DNA of 64,000 nucleotides, from NCBI RefSeq assembly GCF_005239225.2, contig NC_133297.1:21365882-21429881 (forward strand), in the 5' to 3' direction. Origin of the DNA: Populus alba. Taxonomy: Eukaryota; Streptophyta; Magnoliopsida; Malpighiales; Salicaceae. How positions within the stretch are numbered: the first letter of the stretch is position 1; every line of letters begins with the position of its first letter. Shown here piece after piece: positions 43,294-55,278 of this stretch. The notes beneath the pieces were generated by a model. It did not search any database. It was given only the letters and a program-made list of their open reading frames with translations, and had not been told where the DNA came from. A program made the translations under genes and the position numbers.

Positions 43294-43738
43294 ATTTGCA
43301 TTCTCTTAAATGTTTTGTACTGTTGCAAGGACGTCCCACCAACGAGATGTCTAGGAAACCCGATACACGGGAACCTTCTTTTGCAAGGAATTATGTAGAT
43401 TCATTCTAAATCACAATGTATTTTGTAGGGATCAATGTATTGAATGTATAACTTTTATTAGATCCTTTTTGTTTAAAATTGTGATGGCTATTAGTAGGAT
43501 AAGAATGAAACTCATGTCTATGTATATATTTTAATAATATGAACTTCAAATCATGCAACCTTAATATTATGTGTTTGTGTAAGATTCGCTTTTAAATGAA
43601 ATGTTGATTGTATGGATTGTATTTTTGATGATGTGAGGATTCACGTTCTTTTGATTACCGGGCACCATGTGTATTAAATATATATATATAAAAAAACATT
43701 TCTGTTGTTTTGGGCTTGGAAAGCCGGGTTGTTACAGT

Positions 43739-43750
43739 TGGTATCAGAGC
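43739..43750 (+). other. primer-binding site, tRNA initiator Met
   Basis: TGGTATCAGAGC two bases after the LTR terminus TTACA; this is the usual plant gypsy/copia site complementary to the 3' end of initiator Met tRNA. Confidence 0.92.
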
Positions 43751-43794
43751 ACTTGGTATGGATCCTGAGGATCATTAATAAATGTGTTGTTGCG

Positions 43795-45215
43795 ATGAAT
43801 TTCAGGATGGTATGCACCCGACAGGGGACACGAACTGAGCCGCCCTGCTTAGAAAGGAGGGGCATGAACCGAGGTGCCCAAGGTTGGCAAGACGAAGATC
43901 CCTTAGATGATACGACATCTCATGCTCCGATAATACCACCCAAAACCTTGCAGGGGGGAAGATACGGTGGCGGGGGAAGGCTCGAGGCCTAATCAGACAG
44001 AGGGAACACCCCCCGTCGCAACAGAGCAACGAGAAAGATCAGAAGCACAACCATCTGTTGTTCCAACTGGTGTGCCCCCACAATATGTAGATGCGGGATT
44101 CCTTGTACAAATAGTTAAAGCAGTGATAGAGGGCATGGCTAGTTCAGCGGCACAAATAACTCCCACCACGCAGATTCCACCAGTAGCCCCTATGACTAGC
44201 ATGACCATGGATAATGTGGTGCCACTAATGCGACTAGTCAAGAGTATGAGGGAAATAGGCTGTGAACCGTATATGGGGGAACAAGATGCAGAGATAGCTG
44301 AAAGATGGATCAGGAAGGTAGAAAAGACAATGATTTAAATAAGCATACCCGAGGGTTTGAGGGTAAATTGTGCAACCCAGTTACTGTCTGATAGGGCCAT
44401 GACATGGTGGGAAACAGTTTAGCTGAGGCGTGCGACTGAGACACTAACTTGGAGTGACTTCAAGATAGAGTTTGAGAATCAGTTTTATTCCAAGTATCAT
44501 TGCAAGGTGAAAGAACAAGAGTTCTTGGCATTAAGACAGGGTGATATGTCAGTATTGGAGTACGAAAGGAGATTCCATGACCTCTCATTGTTCGCCCCAC
44601 ATTATGTGCCAATAGAGGAACATATGATTGAAAAGTTGAGAGATGGTTTACAACAGGAGTTGAGACAAGGATTGATCGCCTTGCGATTTAAATCGGTGAG
44701 GGAGTTGATTGAGGCTGCACAAGCTCTGGAGGCATGTATTGGAGAAAGCCAAGGGGGGTATCAGGGTATAAGCAAAAAGAGAGTGGGGACTTTTTCAGTG
44801 GAAGACCACGGCACCCGAAGAAAGGAAAAAGTAGAATGTTTGAGCAGTACGGGAAAAAGGGGAGTTTGATATTACCGCCTCACCAACAGTCAAGTGGAAG
44901 AGTGATGGTTGGACAGTCGCACTCGAGGGCAAACTCTTCAACTGGGACCGGTGACCGCAGGGGTGTTGACTATCCTTTTTGTGTAAAATGTGGACAAAAA
45001 CACCCTGGGGACTGCTCAGTTTCCCCTGGGCGATGCTTTGTGTGCAGAGGAGGGGTCATAGGTGGAGGAACTACCAGTATCTTAGCCAAGGGTGTCATTA
45101 CTGTGGTGGGAGAGGTCATTACAAGAAGGACTGCCCCAAAAGAAACACCAGACAAGTACAAAGCTATAGACAGCCCAGTTAGAGCCACCAGCAGTCAGTC
45201 ACCGTTAATAGGCCA
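43795..45215 (+). pseudogene. Tekay gag, frameshifted
   Basis: Gag probably starts at 43795 or 43807 (MVCTRQGTRTEPP) and shifts frame near 43965 into MAGEGSRPNQTEG. It stops at 44336-44338 and again near 44420, then reopens as the main capsid part (EFLALRQGDMSVLEYERRFH, EEHMIEKLRDGLQQELRQGL, VRELIEAAQALEACIGE; 44507-44760). Two zinc-knuckle words follow, CVKCGQKHPGDC (about 44980) and a canonical CX2CX4HX4C, CHYCGGRGHYKKDC (about 45095-45140), in different frames. The order is that of the retrotransposon gag family, but the frame is broken at several places, so no full product is possible. Confidence 0.85.
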
Positions 45216-47081
45216 GTGAGATCTTCTCAATCAGGGGAAAACTCCAGTCGAGGGAAGCCGAGGGCACAAAATGATCGGACCCCAGGGAGGGTCTTCCACC
45301 TGACACAGGAGGAGGCCAGGGCTGCATCGGATGTGGTGGCAGGTACACTACTGTTGAATGATTTTAATGTGCATGTATTGTTTGATCCGGGTGCCACCCA
45401 CTCATTCATTGCTAAGAGAATTGTCACTAAATTGAGAAAGGAAGTAGAAATAGTAGAGAAGGGGTTTGTAATTGGAACTCCAATGGGAAACATGGTTGAA
45501 ACAAATATTGTATATGTGGATGTGGAGGTTAGTTTATCCGAGTATGAAACAGAAGTAGACTTGATTCCCTTAGAGTTGCATGATTTTAACATAATATTAG
45601 GCATGAATTGGTTGAGTAAATACAAGGCCCTAATAGATTGTTATGCTAAAACTGTTACTTTCCAAACACCTAAGGGCGAGAAAATGACTTTTGAAGGAGA
45701 GAGAGTTCTCAAACTGAATGCTTTAATATCGATGGTAACAGCCCAAAAACTTTTAAGAAAGGGATGTACGGGATACCTCGCATACATCTTAAACTCTGAT
45801 GATGAAGGTCCACGAGTGAAGGATATTCCTGTGGTGAAGGATTTCCCATATGTGTTTCCTGAAGAACTACCAGGACTACCCCCGGAGCGAGAGGTAGAGG
45901 TGTCTATAGACACTTTTCCGGGAGTCCCACCCATAGCCCAACAATCGTATCGGATGGCTCCAACAGAATTGAACGAGTTAAAGACTCAATTACAGGAATT
46001 ATTAGACAAAGGGTTTATACGGCCCAGTAATTCTCCTTGGGGAGCACCAATTCTATTTGTAAGAAAGAAAGATGGAACCCATAGACTTTGTATTGACTAT
46101 CGACAGTTGGACAAAATAACAATGAAAAACAAGTATCCGTTACCTCGGATAGATGATTTGTTCGACCAATTAAAGGGAGCGAGGGCATTTTCGAAGATAG
46201 ATTTGATACCAGGGTACTATCAGATGAAGATTAAAGAAGCGGATGTAGCAAAGACCGCATTTAGAACTCGTTACGGACACTATGAATTTTTGGTGTTACC
46301 GTTCGGGTTGACGAACGCCCCAGCCCTCTTCATGGATTTGATGAATCGGGTTTTCCAACCATACCTGGATAAGTTTGTGGTGGTATTCATTGATGATATA
46401 CTGGTGTACTCGAATTCTTTTGAGGAGCACGAAGAACACTTGAGACAAACCTTACAAACCTTGAGAGATCACCAGCTATATGCAAAACTGAGTAAATGTG
46501 AATTTTGGTTGTAAAGAGTGACGTTTTTGGGACATGTCATCTCAGCCGAAGGTGTTTTTATCGACCCCCAAAAAGTCGAAGCAATCTTGAAATGGGAAAG
46601 ACCGACTTCGGTCACTGAAATACGTAGTTTCCTGGGACTTGCAGGATACTATCGGAGATTTATAGAAGGTTTTTCCCTGATTGCAACCCCTTTGACCCAG
46701 CTAACTAGGAAGGATAAGAAATGGGTGTGGTCGGAAGAATGTGAGGCAAGCTTCCAAGAATTGAAGAGGAGGCTCACCACTGCTCTAGTGTTAACTCTCC
46801 CCTCAGGGACCGAGGGTTTTGTGGTATATAGTGATGCCTCGGGGAAGGGATTGGGGTGTCTTTTGATGCAACATGGGAAGGTGATCGCCTATGCATCAAG
46901 GCAATTAAAGACTCATGAGGTGAACTACCCGGTGCACGACCTGGAGTTGGCAGTTGTAGTATTTGCCTTGAGGATATGGAGACACTATTTGTATGGGTCT
47001 CGAACCCAAATTTTTACTGATCATAAGAGCCTGAAGTATTTGATGTCGCAAAAGGAGTTGAACATGCGACAAAGAAGGTGG
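45216..47081 (+). pseudogene. Tekay protease, RT and RNase H, one internal stop
   Basis: One long frame from 45216 holds an aspartic protease with the DxGA active site intact ([10 protein letters not shown]), then RT with [39 protein letters not shown] and catalytic [17 protein letters not shown] at 46512-46514 ends it, but the same frame resumes at once ([18 protein letters not shown]) and runs through RNase H ([56 protein letters not shown]). At 47086 it is cut by the reverse-oriented solo LTR; the other half resumes at 50752 with one copy of the ATAGA duplication keeping the frame. This is the least damaged pol of the stack. Confidence 0.93.
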
Positions 47082-47086
47082 ATAGA
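47082..47086. repeat. target-site duplication ATAGA (left, solo LTR)
   Basis: ATAGA immediately before TGTAACAACCC at 47087; an identical ATAGA follows the terminus TTTACA at 50747-50751. Confidence 0.93.
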
Positions 47087-50000
47087 TGTAACAACCCGGC
47101 TTTTCAAGCCCAACACAACAGTAAAATTTTTTTTTTTTTTTTTTTTATGCATTCAATCCACATGGTGCCGGCAATCAATGAATCTAAATCCTCACATCAT
47201 CGAAATACAATCCATACAATCAACATTTCATTTCAAAGTGAATCTTACACAAACACGTAATATTAAGGTTGCTTGATTTGAAGTTCATATTAAAATATAT
47301 ACATAGACATGAGTTTACAGTCTTCTCCTACTAATAGTCATCACAATTTTAAACAAAAAGGATCTAATAAAAGTTATACATTCAGTACATTGATCCATAC
47401 AAAATACATTGTGATTTAAGATACATCTACATAATTCCTTGCAAAATAGGTTCCCGTGTATCGGGTTTCCTAGACATCTCGTTGGTGTGAAGTCCCTGCA
47501 GCAGTACAAACATTTAAGAGAATGCAAATATTTAATAATAATAAGAATGGTAACTCACGGTTTGGCAATTAAATAAAACATTAACAATTATAATTTCTTC
47601 ATGTATTTGCTACAACAACTAGTAGTACATATAGATACACAAGTTTTCGGATGCCATTCGCCAAAACTACTCATTCATTTGTGTCGGCCATCCATGGTGA
47701 AAGCTGTGTTGCTGCCGATCCAGAATCGGCAGCGGAATCTGCGTCGCTGCCGATTTTTGTATCGGTAGCGGAATCTGGGTCGCTGCCGATCCAGAATCGG
47801 CAGCGGAATCTGCGTCGCTGCCGATCCAGAATCGGCAGCGGAAATCTGCGTCGCTGCCGATCCAGAATCGGCAGCGAAATCTGCGTCGCTGCCGATCCAG
47901 AATCGGCAGCGAAGTCACTCTTTTATCCCGGCCATCCATCCGTTTGGATGCCATTAGCTGAAGCTAATCAGTCCTTCATCCCGGCCATCCATTCGGACGC
48001 CATTAGCCAAAGCTAATCATTCTTTGTCCCGGCCATCCGTTTGGATGCCATTAGCCGAAGCTAATCACTCCTTTGTCCCGGCCATCCTTTCGGATGCCAT
48101 TAGCCGAAGCTAATCATTCTTTGTCCCGGCCATCCCTTCGGACGCCATTAGCCGAAGCTAATCACTCTTTTGTCCCGGCCATCCATTCGGATGCCATTAG
48201 CCGAAGCTAATCAATCTTTAATCAACATTTAAGCGTTCAACAATCTAATATCGGTTCTAACAATATGATAGTACTCAAGTTAAAATATTTCAAGATTCAA
48301 CGTAAGAAAAAGGAAGGTGCAAGTCACCTACCTGCTCCACCTGTGGGTCGATCCTGTCTTGATGATGGTCCAATCCCGACCGCACCACCTAAGACATCAA
48401 TGGTCACAAATCAGCACAGTTGTATTTATTTTATTTTTGAATCATACTCATCATCACACTTATTTCAAGAGTTCATATGTTCACATTCAAGTGTTCCATA
48501 TTTTACACCATCATAACATGAGATTGTTACTAGCATTTAAGTCATTCCTGCCTAGGAGGCTTATTGTAGGAATTCGGCAGCGAGAACTGGTTCGCTGCGG
48601 GCTGCCAGTTCGGCAGCGACAACTGTTTAGCTGGCGGCAGCCAGTTCAGCAGCGAAAATTGCATCGCTGTTGGTGCCCCAGTTTCGCTGCCCAACGCACA
48701 ACTCGGCAACAAATATCAATTCGCTGCAGGAAGTTCAGTCGCGGTAGCGAAACAAAATTTCGCTGCGCAACACACAAATCGGCAGCGAATATCAATTCGC
48801 TACAGGAGGTTCAGTTGCGGCAGCGAAACAGAATTTCACGGCGCAACACACAAATCGGCAGCGAATATCAATTCGCTGCAGGAGATTCAGTTGCGGCAGC
48901 GAAACAGAATTTCGCTGCGCAACACACAAATCGGCAGTGAATATCAATTCGCTGCAGGAGGTTCCGTTGCGGCAGCGAAACAGAATTTCGCTGCGCAACA
49001 CACAAATCGGCAGCGAATATCAATTCGCTGCAGGAGGTTCCGTTGCGGCAGCGAAACAGAATTTCGCTGCACAACACACAAATCGGCAGCGAATATCAAT
49101 TCGCTGCATGAGACTCAGTTGCGGCAGCGAAACAGAATTTCGCTGCGCAACACACAAATCGGCAGCGAATATCAATTTCGCTGCGCAACACACAAATCGG
49201 CAGCGAATATCAATTCGCTGCATGAGACTCAGTTGCGGCAGCGAAACAGAATTTCGCTGCGCAACACACAAATCGGAACCATCAATTTCAGCACATAGTT
49301 CTTCAACAAAATTCCAGCAATAACATCACAGCAGAACACATTAAATTCCAGCACTAACATCACAGCAGAACACATTAAATTCCAGCAAGAACATCATAGC
49401 AGAACACATTAAATTCCAGCACTAACATCACAGCAGAACACATTAAATTCCAGCAAGAACATCACAGCAGAACACATTAATTGCAGCAACAATCATCACA
49501 ACAAAACACATTAATTCCAGCAGCAACATCACAACAGAACACATTTAATTTCAGCACCAACATCACATCAGAACACCTTCATTCCAGCAGAACACACACA
49601 CATTCATGCTGGCCTACCCCATAGTTAAAGCCAGCTTCTACCATAATTGTTAGATGTTCTGAAATTGACTTTATTTCACTTCTGTTTGCTAGATCTCCTA
49701 GTTAATTTCAGTTTCCCCCATAGTTGGCTTAGGTCTTAGATCAATTTTTCTTAGGGTTTTTCTTCTTCATTTTCGTTTTTGATCTTAAGGGGGAGAGGAA
49801 AGGGAGTTCCATGACCCATACCTTCTGATTTTAACCAAGTTTGAGGAAGGTTTGACACTATTATTTTCTCTTCAGCTGCTGGTTCCCCTCCTTCTTCTTC
49901 CTCTCACGTTTTCCAGCTCTCTTTTTCCTCTCCTCTATGCAGCTGCCCACTCCTCTCTCAAGGTCTCATCTCTCCCTCACAAGCTCACAAGACACTCTAC

Positions 50001-50638
50001 TAGTTTGATTCACGTTTTTGATGTGAAAGGGGAAGGGAAGAATGACATGCAGCTGCTGGTTTGGGAAGAAGATGGGTCATTCTCTCTCCCCTCTTTGTAT
50101 TTATAGTACCCATCAAATGAATTGGGTTGTTTGGGAGTGGGTTTAGGTGTGTCCTTATCCTTGTTTGGTTTATCTAAAACCAGTTTTACCCCTCCCTCCC
50201 AGCTGTGCGTCACTGTTGATTGAGAAATCGGCAGCCGAAAGCTGCGTCGCTGCTGATTTCTGCATCGGCAGCGAAATCTGCGTCGCTGCCGATTTCTGCA
50301 TCGGCAGCGAAAACTGCGTCGCTGCCCAATCCAGAATCGGCAGCGAAAACTGCGTCGCTGCCCAAACCAGAATCGGCAGCGAAAACTGCGTCGCTGCCGA
50401 TTTCAGCATCGACAGCGAAATCTGCGTCGCTGCCGATTGCTGCATCGGCAGCGAAAACTGCGTCGCTGCCCAATCCAGAATCCGCAGCGAAAACTGCGTC
50501 GCTGCCGACTTCTGCATCGACAGCGAAATCTGCGTCGCTGCCGATTTCTGCATCGGCAGCGAAAACTGCGTCGCTGCCGATTTCTTCATCGGCAGCGAAA
50601 ACTGCATTCATCACCATCTTTCTCTCTCTCTTTCTCTT

Positions 50639-50724
<86 letters not shown>

Positions 50725-50746
50725 TATTTTCGTTTGGGTGTTTACA
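47087..50746 (-). mobile_element. solo LTR of the Tekay family, reverse orientation
   Basis: 3660 bp beginning TGTAACAACCCGGC and ending GGGTGTTTACA, the exact reverse of the Tekay LTR termini, with no internal region. Modules appear in reverse order: end region, array D (47930-48210), the 57-bp island (48332-48388), array B (about 48650-49280), the GTTGTTGCTG-type array (about 49310-49600), the TATA box (50098-50105), array A (about 50220-50605) and the (TA)n(GA)n microsatellite (about 50640-50720). The perfect ATAGA duplication shows it arrived as an element and lost its interior by LTR-LTR recombination. Array C here reads as CTGCCGATCCAGAATCGGCAG units (about 47700-47920). Confidence 0.95.
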
Positions 50747-50751
50747 ATAGA

Positions 50752-52414
50752 GCTCATTAAGGATTATGATTGCACCATAGAATACCACCTGGGGAAAGCA
50801 AACGTGGTGGCAGATGCCCTCAGTCACAAAAATAAAGCCTCCTTGGAAAGCTTAAGAGTGGGAAAGGAGCGGCAATTGGCAGAATTAAAAGAGTTGGGTG
50901 CAGATTTGAGAATTGATGCAAGAGGTGGGTTAGTAGCCCAATTAGTTGTGCGACCAACGTATCGAGTACAAATACTACATGCCCAATTCCATGACAAGGT
51001 GGGGTCCAAGATTAGGAAGAATGTGGAGGCCGGGGTAGAAATGAAATTTCGAGTAGCGGATGATGGATCCTTGATGATGGGACAACAGTTGTACGTGCCT
51101 GATGACGAAACAGTCAAACGAATGGTTCTACAAGAAGCATATGAGTCCAAATTCTCCATACATCCTGGCAGCACTAAGATGTATCGAGACCTGAAACACC
51201 TCTATTGGTGGCCTAATATGAAAAGGGAAATAGCTGAGTATGTGTCAAAGTGTGGGATATGTCAACAAGTCAAGGTTGAACACCAAAGGCTTGCGGGACC
51301 ATTACAACCATTACAAATTCCAAAATGGAAGTGGCAGATGATCACCATGGATTTCGTGTCAGGATTTCCCAAAGGGAGAAAAGGAAATGATGCGATATGG
51401 GTCATTGTAGATCGGTTGATGAAATCCGTATTATTCTTGCCTATAAAGATGACCGACTCGGTGGACAAGCTTGCCAAGATCTACATAAATGAGGTGGTAC
51501 GACTTCATGGGATTCCGGTGTCCATTGTATCGGATCGAGATCCCAGGTTCACCTCTCGACTTTGGCCGAGCATATAACATGCCTTGGGGACAAGATTGGA
51601 CATGAGCACTGCGTTTCACCCTCAAATGAATGGCTAATCAGAAAGAGTCATCCAAGTCTTGAAAGACAAATTACGGGCTTGTGTGCTAGAATTTGAAGGA
51701 AACTGGGAGGAACACATGGCATTGGTGGAGTTCACGTATAAAAATAGTCACCAAGCCACAATAAGGATGGCCCCATATGAAGCCTTGTATGGTAGGAGGT
51801 GCAGAACTCCTTTGTGTTGGGAGGAAATTGGGGGCCGGAAGTTATATGGCGCAGAGTTGGTCCAAGTCACCATGGAGAAAGTGAGAACTATCAGGGATCG
51901 CATCAAAGCCGCACAGGATAGACAGAAGAAGTATGCCAATGTGAGGAGAAGACCTCTCGAGTTCAGTACGGGGGACCAGGTGTTCCTGAAGGTAGCCCCA
52001 TGGAAGAACATGTTACGGTTTGGATTGAAAGGGAAGTTAACTCCTCGCTTCATCGGACCCTTCAAAATCTTACAACGAGTTGGACCAATAGCCTACAAGG
52101 TGGATTTGCCCCCACAGTTAGCCAGGGTCCATGATGTGTTCCATGTCTCCTTGTTAAGGAAGGCTGACGTAGACCTCGCCCGAGTCCTACCCCAGGTCCC
52201 AGTAGAAGTCAAGGAAGACTTAACACTGGAATTGAGGCCTATAAGGATACTAGATCAAGAAGTGAAGGAGTTACAGAGCAAAAAGATCCCCATCGTCAGA
52301 ATCTTATGGCGAAATGCTCAAGTAGAAGAGGAAACTTGGGAGAGGGAGGCTGAAATGAGGAAAAAGTACCCCAATTTATTTGAACTACCAGGTATGGAGT
52401 GTGAAACTTCTTAA
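50752..52414 (+). pseudogene. Tekay RNase H end, integrase and chromodomain
   Basis: The frame resumes with the RNase H end (KDYDCTIEYHLGKANVVADA). The integrase zinc region is FSIHPGSTK to KCGICQQVK; the position of its first His appears to be Tyr (QEAYESKF), so the HHCC motif is damaged. The core has MITMDFVSGFP and SIVSDRDPRF. It breaks by frameshift near 51560, then has a stop in the NG-SERVIQ word near 51632, and reopens at 51659 to 52414. The last part holds the GPxxIL-type barrel (FIGPFKILQRVGPIAYKVDL) and a chromodomain (RPIRILDQEVKELQSKKIPI, VRILWRNAQVEEETWERE), the module that targets chromoviruses to chromatin. Stop at 52412-52414. Confidence 0.92.
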
Positions 52415-52438
52415 ATTTTGAGGATGAAATTCATATTT

Positions 52439-52450
52439 AGGAGGGGAGAA
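52439..52450 (+). other. polypurine tract of the Tekay element
   Basis: AGGAGGGGAGAA directly precedes the TG of the 3' LTR. Confidence 0.85.
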
Positions 52451-52474
52451 TGTAAACACCCAAAGGAAAATAAT

Positions 52475-52561
<87 letters not shown>

Positions 52562-55273
52562 TGGTGATGAATGCAGTTTTCGCTGCCGAGGCAGAAATCG
52601 GCAGCGATGCAGTTTTCGCTGCCGATTTCTCAATCAACAATGACGCAGAGCTGGGAGGGAGGGGTAAAACTGGTTTTAGATAAACCAAACAAGGATAAGA
52701 ACACACCTAAACCAACCCCCAAACAACCCATTTCATTTGATGGGTAGTATAAATACAAAGAGGGGAGAGAGAATGATCCATCTTCTTCCCAAACCAGCAG
52801 CTGCATGCCATTCTTCCCTTCCCCTTTCACAACAGAAACATGAATCAAACCAGTAGAGATTGCTTTGTGAACTTGTGAGGGAGAGATGAGACCTTGAGAG
52901 AGGAGTGGGCAGCTGCATAGAGGAGAGGAAAAAGAGAGCTGGAAAACGTGAGAGGAAGAAGAAAGAGGAGAACCAGCAGCTGAAGAGAAAAGAATAGTGT
53001 CAAACCTTCCTCAAACTCAGTTAAATTCAGAAGGTATGGGTCATGAAACTCCCTTCCTCTTCCCATTAAAATCAAAAACGAAAATGAAGAAGAAAAACCC
53101 TAAGAAAAATTGATCTAAGACCTAAGACAGCTATGAAGGAAACTGAAATTAACTAGGAGAACTAGCAAACAGAAGTGAAATAAAGTCAATTTCAGAACAT
53201 CTAACAAATCATGGTAGAGGGCTGGCTTTAACTATGGGTAGGCCAGCATGCATGTGTGTGTGTGTTCTACTAGGGTAATTAATGTGTTCTGTTGTGATGT
53301 TGTTGCTAAAATTAATGTATTATACTGTGATGTTGTTGCTGAAATTAATTGTGATGTTGTTGCTGAAATTAATATGTTCTGCTGTGATGTTGTTGTTGAA
53401 ATTAATGTGTTCTGCTGTGATGTTGTTGCTGGAATTTTGTTGAAGAATTATGTGCTGAAATTAATGTGTTCTGTTGTGATGTTGTGTGTTGAAATTAAGG
53501 TGTTCTGCTATGATGTTGTTGCTGGAATTTTGTTGAAGAATTATGTGCTGAAATCGATGGTTCTGATTTGTGTGTTGTGCAGCGAAATTCTGTTTCGCTG
53601 CCGAAACCGAACCTCCTGCAGCGAATCGATATTTGCTGCCGATTTGTGCATTGTGCAGCAAAATTCTGTTTTGCTGCCGAAACTGAACTTCCTGCAGCGA
53701 ATTGATATTCGCTGCCGAATTGTGCGTTGTGCAGCGAAACTGTGGCACCAACAACGATGCAGTTTTTGCTGCCGAACTGGCAGCCTACGGCGAACCAGTT
53801 CTCGCTGCCAAACTGGAAGCCTGCGACGAACCACTTCTCGCTGCTGAATTGGGCAGCCCGCAGGGAACCAGTTCTCGCTGCTGATTTCTACAATAAGTCT
53901 CCTAGGCAGGAATGACTTAAATGCTAGTAACAATTTCATGATATGATGGTGTAAAATATGGAACACTTGAATGTGAACATATGAACTCTTGAAATAAGTG
54001 TGATGATGAATATGATTCAAAAATAAAATAAATACAACTGTGCTGATTTGTGACCATTGATGTCTTAGGTGGTGCGGTCGGGACTGGGCCATCATCAAGA
54101 CAGGAACAACCCACAGGTGGAGCAGGTAGGTGACTTGCACCTTTCTTTTTCATACGTTGAATCTTGAAATATTTTAACTTGAGTACTACCATATTGTTAG
54201 AACCGATATTAAATTGTCGAACACTTAAATGTTGATTTAAGGTTGATTAGCTTAGGCTAATGGCATCCGAATGGATGGCCGAGACAAATGAGTGATTAAC
54301 TTCGGCTAATGGCATCCAAACGGATGGCCGGGACAAAGAGTGATTAGCTTCGGCTAATGGCATCTGAACGGATGGCCGGGATAAAGAATGATTAGCTTTG
54401 GCTAATGGCGTCCGAATGGATGGCCGAGATAAAGGAATGATTTCGCTGCCGATGTAGAAATCGCCAGCGACGCAGTTTCCGCTGCCGATTCTGGATCGAC
54501 AGCGACGCAGTCTTCGCTGCCGATACAGAAATCGGTAGCGACCCAGTTTTCGCTGCCGATACAGAAATCGGCAGCGACACAGTTTTCGTTGCCGATTCCT
54601 TGATCGGCAGCAATGCAGTTTCTGCTGCTGATTTTGGATCGGCAGCGACGCAACTTTCGCTATGGAATCCGGATGGATGGCCGGGACAAATGAATGACTA
54701 GTTTCAACGAATGACATCCAAAAACTTGTGTATCTATATGTACTACTAGTTGTTACATCAAATACATGAAGAAATTATAAATGTTAATGCCTTATTTAAT
54801 TGCCAGACCGTTAGTTACTATTATTATTATTATTAAGTATTTGCATTCTCTTAAATGTTTTGTACTGCTGCAGGGACGTCCCACCAACGAGATGTCTAGG
54901 AAACCCGATACACGGGAACCTTCTTTTGCAAGGAATTATGTAGATGCATTCTAAATCACAATGTATTTTGATGGGATCAATGTACTGAATGTATAACTTT
55001 TATTAGATCCTTTTTGTTTAAAATTGTGATGGCTATTAGTAGGATAAGAATGAAACTCATGTCTATGTATATATTTTAATATGAACTTCAAATCATGCAA
55101 CCTTAATATTATGTGTTTGTGTAAGATTCACTTTTAAATGAAATGTTGATTGTATGGATTGTATTTTGATGATGTGAGGATTCACGTTCTTTGATTACCG
55201 GCACCATGTGTATTAAATATATATATAAAAAAAAATTTCTGTAATTTTGGGCTTGGAAAGCCGGGTTGTTACA
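52451..55273 (+). repeat. 3' LTR of the Tekay element (2823 bp)
   Basis: Same modules and order as the 5' LTR but shorter arrays: array A two units, array B about two, array D four. Terminal regions are nearly identical to the 5' LTR, showing that they descend from one insertion. TATA box at 52748-52755; 57-bp island at 54069-54125; (TA)n(GA)n microsatellite at about 52480-52561. Confidence 0.93.
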
Positions 55274-55278
55274 AAAAT
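55274..55278. repeat. target-site duplication AAAAT (right, Tekay element)
   Basis: Matches 40022-40026 exactly. Confidence 0.9.

Larger units (their letters stand above)
40027..43736 (+). repeat. 5' LTR of the Tekay element (3710 bp)
   Basis: From its TG the LTR holds a (TA)n(GA)n microsatellite (about 40063-40115), array A of 36-bp palindromic units (about 40131-40390, seven units), a TATA box (40481), a GTTCTGCTGTGATGTTGTTG-type array (about 41010-41320) and array B of ~76-bp units (about 41330-42070). Next come a 57-bp splice-flanked island (42370-42426), array D of hairpin units (42510-42810, six units), array C of palindromic units (42811-43110) and a (TAT)n run at about 43261-43290. 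The 3' LTR has the same modules with fewer copies, which accounts for most of the 887-bp length difference. Confidence 0.93.
40027..55273 (+). mobile_element. Tekay/Del-type chromovirus with nested solo LTR
   Basis: LTRs at 40027-43736 and 52451-55273 begin TGTAAACACCC and end GGGTTGTTACA. The primer-binding site TGGTATCAGAGC (tRNA initiator Met) follows the 5' LTR, and a polypurine tract precedes the 3' LTR. Gag, protease, RT, RNase H, integrase and a C-terminal chromodomain occur in gypsy order. Very long LTRs and a chromodomain fit the Tekay/Del lineage. Coding regions carry scattered stops and frameshifts, so this copy is not autonomous. A reverse-oriented solo LTR of the same family interrupts RNase H. 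Confidence 0.93.

Noticed and set aside
50640..50720. (TA)n(GA)n tracts as a replication origin or regulatory DNA
   Set aside because: They are microsatellites at the same position in all three Tekay LTR copies and are explained as part of the LTR.
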